Positions 1-7,123 are shown, counted from the first letter of the stretch. The stretch is DNA of 35,827 bases from Candidatus Kaiserbacteria bacterium RIFCSPHIGHO2_02_FULL_55_25 (GCA_001781335.1 MFLL01000006.1:1-35827); one strand, 5' to 3'. Numbers and translations: made by a program. Notes: generated by a model not told the origin, from the letters alone.

Positions 1-71
1 ATTTTCACGTCTTCCGGATGGTCTACGAGTGCCTTGATAACGTATTCCAGAAATTGCTGATCGCGTTCCAT
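1..71 (-). CDS. khpA: KH-domain RNA-binding protein KhpA (5' end only, cut by window edge)
   Basis: Reading leftward from the ATG at 69-71 gives about 23 residues beginning MERDQQFLEYVIKALVDHPE, which matches the start of the small single-KH-domain protein KhpA (YlqC family: a short helix, then VxxLVDxPEDV). KhpA binds RNA, usually as a heterodimer with KhpB/Jag. Its place directly downstream of rpsP on the same strand is the classical arrangement (rpsP-khpA-rimM-trmD) and strongly supports the call. The gap to rpsP is about 47 nt and carries a 14-bp tandem microrepeat. Most of the gene lies outside the window, so the KH GxxG loop cannot be checked. Confidence 0.8.
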   Translation of the reverse strand, partial: MERDQQFLEYVIKALVDHPEDVK

Positions 72-84
72 ATCCGAATAGTCT

Positions 85-112
85 GTAGTTAGTAGTAAGT
101 AGTTAGTAGTAT
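85..112. repeat. Tandem 14-bp microrepeat between rpsP and khpA
   Basis: GTAGTTAGTAGTAA is followed directly by GTAGTTAGTAGTAT: two adjacent copies differing in the last base. It fills most of the rpsP-khpA spacer. It resembles the short direct repeat inside the gyrB insert (23968-24002) when read on the opposite strand. Confidence 0.75.
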
Positions 113-118
113 AGCAAA

Positions 119-565
119 CTACTCTGTTTTCGCCTCTGCGGGAGCTTCGGCCTTTGTCTCCTCTTTGGCCTCTTCAACTGCAGGCGCCGCCGCTCCTGCC
201 TCCGGCGCGACGGCTTCAGCCGGAGCCTCTTCCTTTACCGGTTCAACAGGCGCCGCTTGGGACTCGCCCTGCGTAGCCTCCGGCGAAGCAGGAGCCTTGA
301 ATGCAGGAAGCACGTTAATCTTCTTGCCCTTCAAAATGCCGACGGAGACGAGCATGTTGTGCACGGTCGCGCTCGGCTGTGCGCCGACCGAGAGCCAGTG
401 CTTGATTTTGCCCTCGTCGAGCTTGCGCTCCTTGCTGCGGGGGTTGTAGGTACCGACGATGTCGGTAAAGTTACCCGTTTTGGTGCTTTCGGTGTGCTCA
501 ACGACAATAATCCGGTACGACGGCATATTAATGCGCCCGATTCTCTGCATTCGTATTTTCAACAT
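119..565 (-). CDS. rpsP: 30S ribosomal protein S16 with Ala/Glu-rich C-terminal tail
   Basis: 148 aa. Residues 1-80 are a standard bS16 domain (MLKIRMQRIGR start, PSYRIIVVEHTESTKTG, VGTYNP, KHWLSVGAQPSATVHNML), a small-subunit protein that helps 16S rRNA assembly. Residues from about 90 on are an extension made almost only of Ala, Glu, Pro and Lys, absent from textbook S16 but often seen in candidate-phyla bacteria and likely disordered. The ATG is preceded by TAGAGT six bases upstream and TTGACC 17 bp before that, so the mRNA is probably leaderless; there is no Shine-Dalgarno sequence. khpA follows in the same direction. Confidence 0.97.
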   Translation of the reverse strand: MLKIRMQRIGRINMPSYRIIVVEHTESTKTGNFTDIVGTYNPRSKERKLDEGKIKHWLSVGAQPSATVHNMLVSVGILKGKKINVLPAFKAPASPEATQGESQAAPVEPVKEEAPAEAVAPEAGAAAPAVEEAKEETKAEAPAEAKTE

Positions 566-571
566 CGCGAC

Positions 572-600
572 ACTCTAGCAGAGTTGGCATCGATGGTCAA
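572..600 (-). promoter_or_regulatory. Promoter of rpsP (leaderless type)
   Basis: On the minus strand TTGACC (600-595), a 17-bp spacer, TAGAGT (577-572), then 6 nt to the rpsP ATG. A start point at the usual 6-7 nt after the -10 coincides with the initiation codon. Confidence 0.65.
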
Positions 601-703
601 ATCGTGTTGTTTTAAGGCCCATGAGGGCAGCCCCTGGTTGGCACTTGCAAATACCCCCTTTTTCCTGTTTTATTGTGCCTCACATCGAAGGGGAGTAGAC
701 GAG

Positions 704-832
704 ATGCTCATTCGCAGACTTTTCGTGGCAACGGTTTTCTTTACAATCGCCGTTGCCGGCCTGAAATTGGCGGGCGTACCGATTGCTTCGGTGCCCGACT
801 ATATAGCGGCCACTGCAGTTGAACCGAACTGA
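704..832 (+). CDS. Small hydrophobic orphan protein, 42 aa
   Basis: ATG preceded by AAGGGGAG eight bases upstream, a good ribosome site. The product begins MLIRRLFVATVFFTIAVAG, a positively charged start followed by a hydrophobic stretch, so it is a signal-anchor or short secreted peptide, ending VPDYIAATAVEPN. No family recognised. It lies alone on the plus strand between two minus-strand housekeeping genes and is followed within 12 nt by a strong hairpin. A candidate promoter is TTGCAA (645-650) with TTTTAT 17 bp later, but this is weak. The ribosome site, hydrophobic profile and terminator argue that it is real; the short length keeps confidence moderate. Confidence 0.5.
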   Translation: MLIRRLFVATVFFTIAVAGLKLAGVPIASVPDYIAATAVEPN

Positions 833-843
833 TCCCGAACCGG

Positions 844-874
844 CCGCCCCGCTGAAGAAAACAGCGGGGCGGTC
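844..874. terminator. Strong GC hairpin between small ORF and smc 3' ends
   Basis: CCGCCCCGCTG (844-854) pairs with CAGCGGGGCGG (862-872) across a 7-nt A-rich loop. The plus side is followed by the weakly T-rich TCAATCTATTT. It sits between convergent genes (the 704 ORF and smc) and may serve both; the U-tract is poor on either strand. Confidence 0.6.
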
Positions 875-877
875 AAT

Positions 878-3082
878 CTATTTGGCAACTCTTTCTGCTT
901 CTTCTAACTTTACGGAAAGTAACTTAGAGACTCCGTCCTGACTCATAGTGACCCCGTAGAGCTCACCGGCCGCGGCCATCGTGGCCCTGTTGTGCGTGAT
1001 GACGATGAGCTGACTCTTGCTCCCCAGCTCCTTAATCATGTCGGCATAGCGCTTGCTGTTGGCTTCGTCGAGCGCGGCATCCGTCTCGTCGAGAACCAAA
1101 AACGGCGGGGGATTCACCTGACTCATAGAAAAGATAAGCGCGATGGAAGTAAGCGCGCGCTCGCCGCCGGAGAGGACTTCGAGACCCTTCACCTTTTTAC
1201 GCGGGAGCGAAACCGATATTGAAAGCCCTGCATATAGTTCCTCCTCTTCACCGACAAAGTCTTCATCCTCATCATCCAATTCCTCGCGCGGCCCGCGCCG
1301 CTTGGGCTGTTCAATCGTGAGCTTGGCTTCCCCGCCGCCGAAGAGCTTCACGAAGAACCCCTTGAGCGCTTCGTTGATATGCTTGAGCCCATCCTTGAAT
1401 TTCTCGTCTATCGTCTTTTCCAGTTCCGTAATGATGTCTTTGAGCTTTGAGGCGGATGTTTCGAGGTCGATGAGTTCGCGCGCGAGAAATTCGTCGCGCT
1501 CTTTGGTCTGCGAGAATTCTTTGACGACCGCGTCGCCGTTACCCAAGCCTGATTCTTCTATCTTTATCTTGAGCCGCTCTATCTGCTTGCGCCGTTTCTC
1601 CTGTTCACTCCGGTCTTCCGAGAGCGCACCCTGCGGTATTTCCCCCCGCTCCCAGCCGGTGAGCGCGACGCCCGCGAGCGCGACTCCCTCTCGCACCTCC
1701 TCTTCGAAACGCTCACGCAGTGATTTGATACCCGTCCGCGCGGCGTTCACATTGTTGAGTTTTCCCTGTGCTTCGCGCAGCGTTGCCTCGTGCTCGATGA
1801 CGTCGCGCTCGGCGGCAAAGCTCGCTTCGCGGATGCGCGCGATTTCCTTGCGCATCGTATCTATCTCGCCCGTCAACACTTCTTGCTCATGTTTCTTTTT
1901 TACGAGTGCTACCGTCAGCTCTTCCACCTGCTGCTTGGCTTCGTGACTGGTGACGGGTGCGGCGCCGGAGAGCCCTTCGACGAACGATTTGATACGGGAG
2001 CGGATATGCGACAGTGCCGTACGCACAGTACTGATATCGTCGTTGTGTTCGATGTCGGAAATCGTGGAGTCGAGCTCGCGCGCGAATTGTCGCACATGCG
2101 GCACTGCGACGATTTGCTCCACGGTGACGGTATTGGCCTCGAGTGCGCCCTCGGCGCGGCCGAGCTCGCGTTGCATGTCCTCGCCCTCGCGACGCACTTC
2201 CACGAGTCGCGCTTCGCGGGCCTGCAATTTCTCATGCAGTTCGCTCGATTTCGATGTCCCATGCTTCCCCGCTCCGGCTACCGCGCGCAACTCCGTAAGA
2301 CGATGGCTGAGCGTCTTTGACTCAGCTTCGCGGGCGTGCGCCTCTTCGAGAAGTCGCGCGTCCTCCTGCGTTATCCACGCATTTTCGCGCGCGAGATAGT
2401 CGTTGAGTTTCGCGGCAAGTTCGTCTTTCATTTCCCGAGCTTTTTCTATCTTTTCCACCTGCGTACGGAGGAAATTGAGATGTGGAGCGATTTCGCGACG
2501 CAGAGATTTGGTCTTGTCTATATTCACCCCCGTTTCTTCGAGCTTGCGCTCGCTTTCGGCTTTTTTGTGCTGGTACAGTTTCAGTCCCAGCGCGTCTTCC
2601 ACCATCTCGCGCCGCTCTTTTGGCGAGGCATTGAGAATGCGGTCGGCCTCGCCCTGCGAAATGATTTGATATCCCGAGCCGCCGATATTGGCACCCGCGA
2701 GCAGGCGAATGACGTCTTTGAGGCGCACCACCGTGCCGTTGAGCAGATACTCATTTTGCCCATCGCGGTACACAATGCGCTCCACCACCACCTCTTTGAA
2801 ATCTATATCCAGCAGGCGCGTGAAATTGTCGAAGGTGACCTTGACCCCCGCACGATTGGCCCGCGCGAGCCCCGGCGAGCCGCCCCAAATCAGGTCCTCG
2901 CCTTTTTTGGAGCGCATGCTCTTCATCGACTGCTCGCCGAGCACGAAGCGGAACGCTTCGGCGACATTTGACTTGCCCGAGCCATTTGGCCCGACGATGG
3001 ATGAAATGCGGGATTGAAAAACGAGTTCGGTCTTTTTGCCGAAAGATTTAAACCCCGACAGCTCGATTGATTTCAGGTACAT
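878..3082 (-). CDS. smc: Chromosome segregation SMC ATPase, short-armed, no recognisable hinge
   Basis: 734 aa against roughly 1150-1200 for usual bacterial SMC. The N-terminal head has Walker A GPNGSGKS (31-38) and a Q-loop in ISQGEAD (141-147). The C-terminal head has the signature LSGGERAL (637-644), Walker B FLVLDETDAALD (661-672) and the switch His in VITHNRA (694-700). Between them lie only about 390 residues of mostly coiled-coil-like sequence (about 170-560), and I see no Gly-rich hinge domain. An acidic insert (600-617) precedes the signature. SMC dimers compact and segregate DNA; here dimerisation would need another surface. Start: ATG with TACAAT nine bases upstream and no ribosome site. 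SbcC/RecN were considered, but the KSIELSGFKSF start and head order fit SMC better. Confidence 0.9.
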   Translation of the reverse strand: MYLKSIELSGFKSFGKKTELVFQSRISSIVGPNGSGKSNVAEAFRFVLGEQSMKSMRSKKGEDLIWGGSPGLARANRAGVKVTFDNFTRLLDIDFKEVVVERIVYRDGQNEYLLNGTVVRLKDVIRLLAGANIGGSGYQIISQGEADRILNASPKERREMVEDALGLKLYQHKKAESERKLEETGVNIDKTKSLRREIAPHLNFLRTQVEKIEKAREMKDELAAKLNDYLARENAWITQEDARLLEEAHAREAESKTLSHRLTELRAVAGAGKHGTSKSSELHEKLQAREARLVEVRREGEDMQRELGRAEGALEANTVTVEQIVAVPHVRQFARELDSTISDIEHNDDISTVRTALSHIRSRIKSFVEGLSGAAPVTSHEAKQQVEELTVALVKKKHEQEVLTGEIDTMRKEIARIREASFAAERDVIEHEATLREAQGKLNNVNAARTGIKSLRERFEEEVREGVALAGVALTGWERGEIPQGALSEDRSEQEKRRKQIERLKIKIEESGLGNGDAVVKEFSQTKERDEFLARELIDLETSASKLKDIITELEKTIDEKFKDGLKHINEALKGFFVKLFGGGEAKLTIEQPKRRGPREELDDEDEDFVGEEEELYAGLSISVSLPRKKVKGLEVLSGGERALTSIALIFSMSQVNPPPFLVLDETDAALDEANSKRYADMIKELGSKSQLIVITHNRATMAAAGELYGVTMSQDGVSKLLSVKLEEAERVAK

Positions 3083-3099
3083 TTATTCCCCATTGTACC

Positions 3100-3131
3100 A
3101 AAAAAGCGAAGCCCTGGATCCGTTCCGGGGC
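3100..3131 (-). terminator. Intrinsic terminator of the 3145-3519 gene
   Basis: On the minus strand the 8-bp stem at 3131-3124/3118-3111 (one G-U pair) is followed by CTTCGC and TTTTTT (3105-3100). It separates the orphan membrane gene from smc; the smc -10 box lies just beyond it. Confidence 0.75.
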
Positions 3132-3144
3132 CTCGACGTAGTTC

Positions 3145-3519
3145 TTACCGCCTCTCGCCAATCACACTCTTCATGCGCTGGCGTTGCTCAACCCTGCTTG
3201 CTCCGACCATCGTCGCCCATGCGAGCGGAATGCATCCGACTGTGATCCAAGAGAACGACTGTACCAACGGTGCCGGGTCCGAGAATTCGCTCGCAAAGAC
3301 GAAAGTCGTTCCAACGAGTGCCGTAGCAACTCTGGGCTTTTCGTCTCCTACCCTCCAAAGCAAGGCAACCGCGAGCACGGAAAACACAACCGCACAATTG
3401 AAAAGCGTCTTCGGGTCGACCGCGAGCGACAACAGCCAACCGCCGCAAAACGCGATGGCAAGGCCCGTGCAAAAAATCAGTGCCACCAGCATCGCCCACC
3501 TTCGACGATCCATCAGCAT
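3145..3519 (-). CDS. Orphan membrane protein, about four TM segments
   Basis: 124 aa with hydrophobic segments at about 9-33, 36-56, 63-80 and 86-107, ending in a basic tail (VEQRQRMKSVIGERR). No family recognised. The ATG at 3519 has GGAGG five bases upstream; a second in-frame ATG two codons later is also served by that site. An intrinsic terminator follows the stop, so the gene is a one-gene unit between the 3581 gene and smc. The clear ribosome site contrasts with the flanking leaderless housekeeping genes. Confidence 0.7.
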   Translation of the reverse strand: MLMDRRRWAMLVALIFCTGLAIAFCGGWLLSLAVDPKTLFNCAVVFSVLAVALLWRVGDEKPRVATALVGTTFVFASEFSDPAPLVQSFSWITVGCIPLAWATMVGASRVEQRQRMKSVIGERR

Positions 3520-3580
3520 GAGCGCCTCCGTGTTTCTCGGGCCACTGTGCCACTACACGCCGCCGGTGGCAAGCGGTTTG

Positions 3581-4123
3581 CTATCCGGCCAACTTGTCGT
3601 CTTCTCTTTCTTTTTCTTTTGCCTTTTTGACCTCAAAGTCGGTGCCTGCGACAATCCTCAATTTGCCGGCCGCCCACGCGACATTTTCGAGAGCCGCGTC
3701 TCCGGCGCCTCGTCGCGCCGCGTCCTTGAGCTGTTCTTCCGAATTACCTTCTGGTTTCTTGCCCTCGCCGCGCCTCTTCTCTATTGCCATGTACAGCTGC
3801 TCAATGGCAATCATGCCTTTGACTGTATTCTTGGCCCGGAACGCGTCTACCGCGCTTCCTGCCATATGTTCCGTCAGTTCGCCGAAATCCACCTCACCGT
3901 ACAGCACGCGGAGTACTTTCGCGCCGAGCGCGCGACGACGCGGTACGCTATCATCCACGCTCTCTTTTACACTTGCGTCGAGTGGTCCGGCCACATCCGC
4001 CTCAAATCGTATTGCGTCCGTGATGCTGTTCATGCTGACGGTCGGAAGCGAGTCGGGAAGTAAAGGTTCCGGTTGTGACATCTTCTCAGCCTTTTTGAAG
4101 AAATTCTCAATGGGTTTTGCCAT
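3581..4123 (-). CDS. Hypothetical cytoplasmic protein, charged C-terminus
   Basis: 180 aa, beginning MAKPIENFFKKAEKM. No signal peptide or TM segment; mostly predicted helical, with a Lys/Glu-rich end (EVKKAKEKEREDD). A central section (VLYGEVDFGELTEHMAG, AVDAFRAKNTVKGMIAIEQLY) looks like folded helices. No family recognised. The opposite strand also has a long open frame, but this frame has the more protein-like composition. Upstream, TATAAC at about 4142-4147 on the minus strand could be a -10. No terminator is seen at its 3' end. Confidence 0.6.
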   Translation of the reverse strand: MAKPIENFFKKAEKMSQPEPLLPDSLPTVSMNSITDAIRFEADVAGPLDASVKESVDDSVPRRRALGAKVLRVLYGEVDFGELTEHMAGSAVDAFRAKNTVKGMIAIEQLYMAIEKRRGEGKKPEGNSEEQLKDAARRGAGDAALENVAWAAGKLRIVAGTDFEVKKAKEKEREDDKLAG

Positions 4124-4140
4124 ACAGAAATGATTTAGGC

Positions 4141-4200
4141 GGTTATAGTCCCATCGTCCCGCCTCAGCGGGGTTTGCACAAGGCCTCCGTGGGGACTACC
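4141..4200. other. Imperfect stem-loop region upstream of the 4123 gene
   Basis: AGTCCC near 4147-4152 can pair with GGGACT near 4193-4198, enclosing a CCCGC/GCGGG hairpin (4158-4171). It lies in the leader or promoter region of the 3581-4123 gene and beside the transposase unit. No known riboswitch recognised. Confidence 0.35.
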
Positions 4201-4225
4201 GACCCGAGTCAAAATTTAGGGTATT

Positions 4226-4250
4226 GAGATTGAGGTTAAACCTCAATCTC
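4226..4250. repeat. REP-like odd palindrome, left of transposase
   Basis: Arm GAGATTGAGGTT, single central A, then its exact reverse complement: 12+1+12. The central 21 bp are the exact reverse complement of the palindrome on the other side of the gene (4947-4969), so the two copies face each other as in known REP/inverse-REP pairs around REP-associated transposases. It overlaps the promoter region of the transposase. Confidence 0.9.
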
Positions 4251-4255
4251 TGGAG

Positions 4256-4261
4256 TATAAT
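4256..4261 (+). promoter_or_regulatory. -10 box of transposase gene
   Basis: Perfect TATAAT seven bases before the ATG at 4269, predicting a leaderless or near-leaderless transcript. No convincing -35; the palindrome occupies that position. Confidence 0.5.
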
Positions 4262-4268
4262 AGGTGTC

Positions 4269-4940
4269 ATGGCAAACCGGAAACCGATTCAGGTTGACGA
4301 ATGGTATCACTGCTACAATCGCGGAGTCGATAAACGAAAAGTGTTCCTTGAAGAAAGGGATTACGAGCGTCTTTTGCTTCATATGTTTCTTGGCAAAAGG
4401 TCGAAGCCAATACAGCTCTTCAACGCGAATGACCATCGGATCGAAACTATTTTAAAGGAGACCGAAAACACAACGAGGCCGGATATTGTTGAAATCGGTG
4501 CGTATGCGCTTATGCCGAACCACTTTCACTTTGTGCTGAAAGAAGTACAGGAGGGTGGCATCGCGCTCTTCATGCAAAAAGTATTCACTGGCTACACGAT
4601 GTATTTTAATCAGAAATACGCTCGTACCGGAGCACTATTTGCTGGTACGTTCAAGTCCAACCACGTTGCGGACGATCGGTATCTAAAGCATCTAGTCTCC
4701 TATGTACACCTAAATCCTGCCGAATTATTCGACCCGAAATGGAATGGAAAAAATGGCAATCTGGCTAAAATTGAAAAAGGTTTACGGGAGTATCCGTACT
4801 CAAGCCTGCCAGAATTCGCGGGGCAGATTCGGCCTCACAAATTGTTGCTCGGAGAATCGATATTTCGGCTTTTCGACACTATCCCATCAATACAGCAAAT
4901 GATTAGAGATGCAAAGACCTACGAAATCCTCAATTCCTGA
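4269..4940 (+). CDS. REP-associated tyrosine transposase (Y1/IS200-like, RAYT)
   Basis: 223 aa from the ATG at 4269 (15 codons shorter than the longest frame, which would run into the palindrome). Features of Y1 single-strand transposases: the N-terminal WYHCYNRGVDKRKVF, the metal-binding HUH motif in ALMPNHFHFVL, then GALFAGTFKSNHV and the YVHLNPAE segment, where this family carries its active-site region. These enzymes cut and join single-stranded DNA at hairpins. The gene is flanked by oppositely facing palindromes (4226-4250, 4947-4969), the arrangement known for RAYTs and their REP substrates. It appears intact. It has no accessory TnpB, so RAYT fits better than IS200/IS605. Confidence 0.9.
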   Translation: MANRKPIQVDEWYHCYNRGVDKRKVFLEERDYERLLLHMFLGKRSKPIQLFNANDHRIETILKETENTTRPDIVEIGAYALMPNHFHFVLKEVQEGGIALFMQKVFTGYTMYFNQKYARTGALFAGTFKSNHVADDRYLKHLVSYVHLNPAELFDPKWNGKNGNLAKIEKGLREYPYSSLPEFAGQIRPHKLLLGESIFRLFDTIPSIQQMIRDAKTYEILNS

Positions 4941-4946
4941 GCTGTC

Positions 4947-4969
4947 AGATTGAGGTTTAACCTCAATCT
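4947..4969. repeat. REP-like odd palindrome, right of transposase, touching rnc stop
   Basis: Arm AGATTGAGGTT, central T, reverse complement: 11+1+11. Its last base is also the last base of the rnc TAA stop (4969-4971, minus strand), so it can form a hairpin at the 3' end of the rnc message, but no U-tract follows. Confidence 0.9.
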
Positions 4970-5658
4970 TACCAACCCTTGGCGGCAAGCGCCTTTTCGG
5001 CGGCGGCTTGTTCCGCCTCTTGTTTGCTTCTTCCCTCGCCGGTCGCTATCTTTTGCTCTCCTATGTAGGCCGCGACGACAAATGTCCGGTCGTGGTCGGG
5101 CCCGCTCTGCCCGGCCAATTCGTACGTCGGCGTCATTTTCATTTTCTCCTGCGAGATTTCCTGCAGTTTGCTCTTGGCGTCCTGCCAAAGGCGCTTCTCG
5201 ACGACCTCCTCGGTCTTGTGGAAAAGTTGCGCAGAAATAAAATTCTTCGCCGCGTCGTATCCGGAATCGAGGTAAAGCGCGCCGATGAGGGCCTCGAACG
5301 CGTTGGCAAGAATGATTTGTCGCGCGCGGCCGGTGTCGCGCGATTCGCCGCGACTCAGGAGCAGGTAGTCGTTCATGCCGAGCGCTGTCGCCGCGGCGGA
5401 GATGGATTGCGTATTCACAAGCGCCGCGCGATACGCGGTAAGCTCACCTTCCGGCTTCTCCGGATATTTGCCGTACAAAAATTCCGTCACGACGAGCTCC
5501 AAGACCGCATCGCCTAGAAATTCGAGACGCTCATTGTGCTCACGCCCCGGCGCACGGTTTTCGTTGAGATACGAGCGGTGCGTGAAGGCCTGCTCCAACA
5601 GGCTCGGCGTCTTGAAGCTATAACCGATTTTTGTTTCAAATGTTGAGAAGTCAGGCAT
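4969..5658 (-). CDS. rnc: Ribonuclease III
   Basis: 229 aa from the ATG at 5658 (a TTG four codons upstream is less likely). It cleaves double-stranded RNA for rRNA processing and decay. The catalytic domain carries HNERLEFLGDAVLEL (41-55) and ILANAFEALIGALYLD (116-131), and a C-terminal dsRNA-binding domain begins near residue 158 and ends with KQEAEQAAAEKALAAKGW. Asn119 sits where E. coli RNase III has Asp114; Glu122 matches the essential Glu117. Usual length. No ribosome site is visible; the upstream spacer is an AT-rich inverted repeat. The stop codon overlaps the right palindrome of the transposase unit. Confidence 0.95.
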   Translation of the reverse strand: MPDFSTFETKIGYSFKTPSLLEQAFTHRSYLNENRAPGREHNERLEFLGDAVLELVVTEFLYGKYPEKPEGELTAYRAALVNTQSISAAATALGMNDYLLLSRGESRDTGRARQIILANAFEALIGALYLDSGYDAAKNFISAQLFHKTEEVVEKRLWQDAKSKLQEISQEKMKMTPTYELAGQSGPDHDRTFVVAAYIGEQKIATGEGRSKQEAEQAAAEKALAAKGW

Positions 5659-5675
5659 GAGCTGTCGCAATTCTC

Positions 5676-5763
5676 AATTTACAATTTTCAATTTTCAGTT
5701 AATACCGGTGCAACATCAGACCTTGAAAATTGATTGAAAATTGTAAATTAAAAATTGTAAATT
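5676..5763. repeat. AT-rich inverted and direct microrepeat between nusB and rnc
   Basis: AATTTACAATTTTCAATTTT (from 5676) is mirrored by TGAAAATTGATTGAAAATTG and following bases at 5724-5749, with a 4-bp insertion in the right arm. A further direct AAAAATTGTAAATT follows (5750-5763). It fills the nusB-rnc spacer. Confidence 0.75.
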
Positions 5764-6673
5764 ATTTACGACTCTTTTGCGCTAATAGATTAATTGCCCT
5801 AGTAACAACCGGAAGTATATCATCATAGAAATTCAAGTCGCCGACGGACGCGAGTGGGAACCACTGCGCGTCGTCGAGTCCGCCCTCTTTGCGGAGCGCA
5901 AGGTCGGCGAACGCGGCACGCGCGAGGAAATACGTCGCGTGGCGCTTTTTCTTGCCGCCGGTTGCCTTGCTGTCGTTGGCGATGTATTCATTTTCACCGA
6001 GCTGGTCTTCCACTTCCACCACAAGACCGATTTCCTCTTTCACTTTGCGGATGACCGCATCGGTGTGTTTTTCTTCGGGCTGGAGCTTGCCCTTGGAGAG
6101 CGTCCAATGGCCGAAGATATCGTGCACGAGCGCGAGGTACACCTCGTCCGGCTCACGCGCATAGACGACGGCGCCGACGAGGTGCTCGACCGGCATTTTG
6201 CCTGTCTTTTGCGGTGCTGCTTTGCGGGTGCCGCCCTCATCTTTTCCCGGCTCGCCGAGCTCGACATACACTGCGCCCAAAACGCCGTTTACAAAGCGTC
6301 CCGACGACGTGGAGCCGAAGCTCTTAGCGAGCTCTATCGCCTCGTTGATGGCGACTTTGGCCGGTACCTGCGCGCGGTCGGCGTACAAAAGCTCCGTGAG
6401 GCCGAGACGCAGGATGTTGCGGTCTATCGCACTGATTTTCTCAAGCGGCCACTCGGGTGCGGCGCGGACGATGACTTCGTCTATCTCCTTCTGCTTACTG
6501 ATAGCGGTCTGGAGAAGCTGTTTCATAAAAGGCATGTCACTCTCTCGCGCACCGAATTCTTTGCCGTAATCGGCGAGACGCCCGATGCATTCATCGAGAC
6601 CCATGTTTCCGTTTTGGTCGCGCTCGAAAAGTACCTGGAGGACGACGGAGCGTGCGAGATGTCTATTTGCCAT
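5762..6673 (-). CDS. nusB: NusB antitermination factor fused to a Nudix hydrolase domain
   Basis: 303 aa, twice the usual NusB length. Residues 1-140 are NusB (MANRHLARSVVLQVLFERDQ; EKISAIDRNILRLGLTELLY; KVAINEAIELAKSFG; GRFVNGVLG), which binds boxA RNA with S10 during rRNA antitermination. Residues 163-300 are a Nudix fold: EHLVGAVVYA, then the box G195-x5-E201-x7-R209-K210-V-K-E213-E214-I-G216-L217, and a C-terminal DDAQWFPLASV. The canonical Arg-Glu pair is Arg-Lys here, but the EE metal ligands remain. The linker (141-160) is polar and no stop or frameshift separates the halves. TATAGT lies 11 nt before the ATG; there is no ribosome site. Confidence 0.9.
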   Translation of the reverse strand: MANRHLARSVVLQVLFERDQNGNMGLDECIGRLADYGKEFGARESDMPFMKQLLQTAISKQKEIDEVIVRAAPEWPLEKISAIDRNILRLGLTELLYADRAQVPAKVAINEAIELAKSFGSTSSGRFVNGVLGAVYVELGEPGKDEGGTRKAAPQKTGKMPVEHLVGAVVYAREPDEVYLALVHDIFGHWTLSKGKLQPEEKHTDAVIRKVKEEIGLVVEVEDQLGENEYIANDSKATGGKKKRHATYFLARAAFADLALRKEGGLDDAQWFPLASVGDLNFYDDILPVVTRAINLLAQKSRK

Positions 6674-6748
6674 AAGAACAAGGAACTATACGCTCTATCT
6701 TACACTACTTGCGTGGAGCAAAAGTGAAGAGCGTGGAAAACTTATCAT

Positions 6749-7030
6749 CTATGCTTTTGCCGCGGTCGTCTCTTTCGTTTCTTTGGTTTCGGAACTCTGT
6801 CCGCTTTCGCGAAGCTCTTTCTGCTTTTTCTTGGTGCGGCGCTGTTCGCGCTGGGCTCTCGCGACGATATCCACCGCCACGCGCCCGTTGTACTTACCGC
6901 AGTTGGGGCACGCGCGGTGCGACTGACGGAGCGCCCCGCATGCACACGTAGAGACACGCGCCTTTTGGAGACCGTGATGTGAACGGCGTTTGCCTGTCTT
7001 TGAGCGGTTGACCCGCATTCGAACTACCAT
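6749..7030 (-). CDS. rpmF: 50S ribosomal protein L32 with extended tail
   Basis: 93 aa from the ATG at 7030, chosen because MVVRMRVNRSKTGKRRSHH matches the usual L32 beginning and a promoter lies just upstream; the longer frame would read through that promoter. Zinc-ribbon cysteines occur as CAC and CPNC, the first pair with one residue between instead of the usual two. After IVARAQREQRR the protein has an extra Lys/Glu/Thr-rich tail ending TAAKA. It follows rnhB and precedes nusB on the same strand. Confidence 0.95.
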   Translation of the reverse strand: MVVRMRVNRSKTGKRRSHHGLQKARVSTCACGALRQSHRACPNCGKYNGRVAVDIVARAQREQRRTKKKQKELRESGQSSETKETKETTAAKA

Positions 7031-7039
7031 AGTTGGCAC

Positions 7040-7068
7040 AATATACGGTATTAGTATGCGTTGGGCAA
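7040..7068 (-). promoter_or_regulatory. Promoter of rpmF (leaderless type)
   Basis: Minus strand TTGCCC (7068-7063), 17-bp spacer, TATATT (7045-7040), then nine bases to the ATG at 7030. Confidence 0.6.
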
Positions 7069-7106
7069 GGGCGGGCAATATTGAGCTGACACACGTTGGA
7101 CAAGGT

Positions 7107-7123
7107 TCTAGGGACTAGGGACT
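7107..7123. repeat. Short tandem repeat between rpmF and rnhB
   Basis: AGGGACT occurs twice in tandem followed by AGG, in the 98-nt spacer between rnhB and rpmF. Confidence 0.6.

Noticed and set aside
257-832. 191-aa plus-strand frame running from inside rpsP to 832
   Set aside because: Its first 150 codons are antisense to rpsP and its promoter; only the part from the ATG at 704, with its own ribosome site, is plausible.
4141-4200. Possible fluoride-type or other riboswitch before the 4123 gene
   Set aside because: Only a fragment (GATGG and AACCGCC) recalls a known consensus; the pairing does not fit and the downstream gene is not a transporter.
4224-4268. TTG start 15 codons upstream of the first transposase
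   Set aside because: It would translate the palindrome and the -10 box; the family start fits the ATG at 4269.
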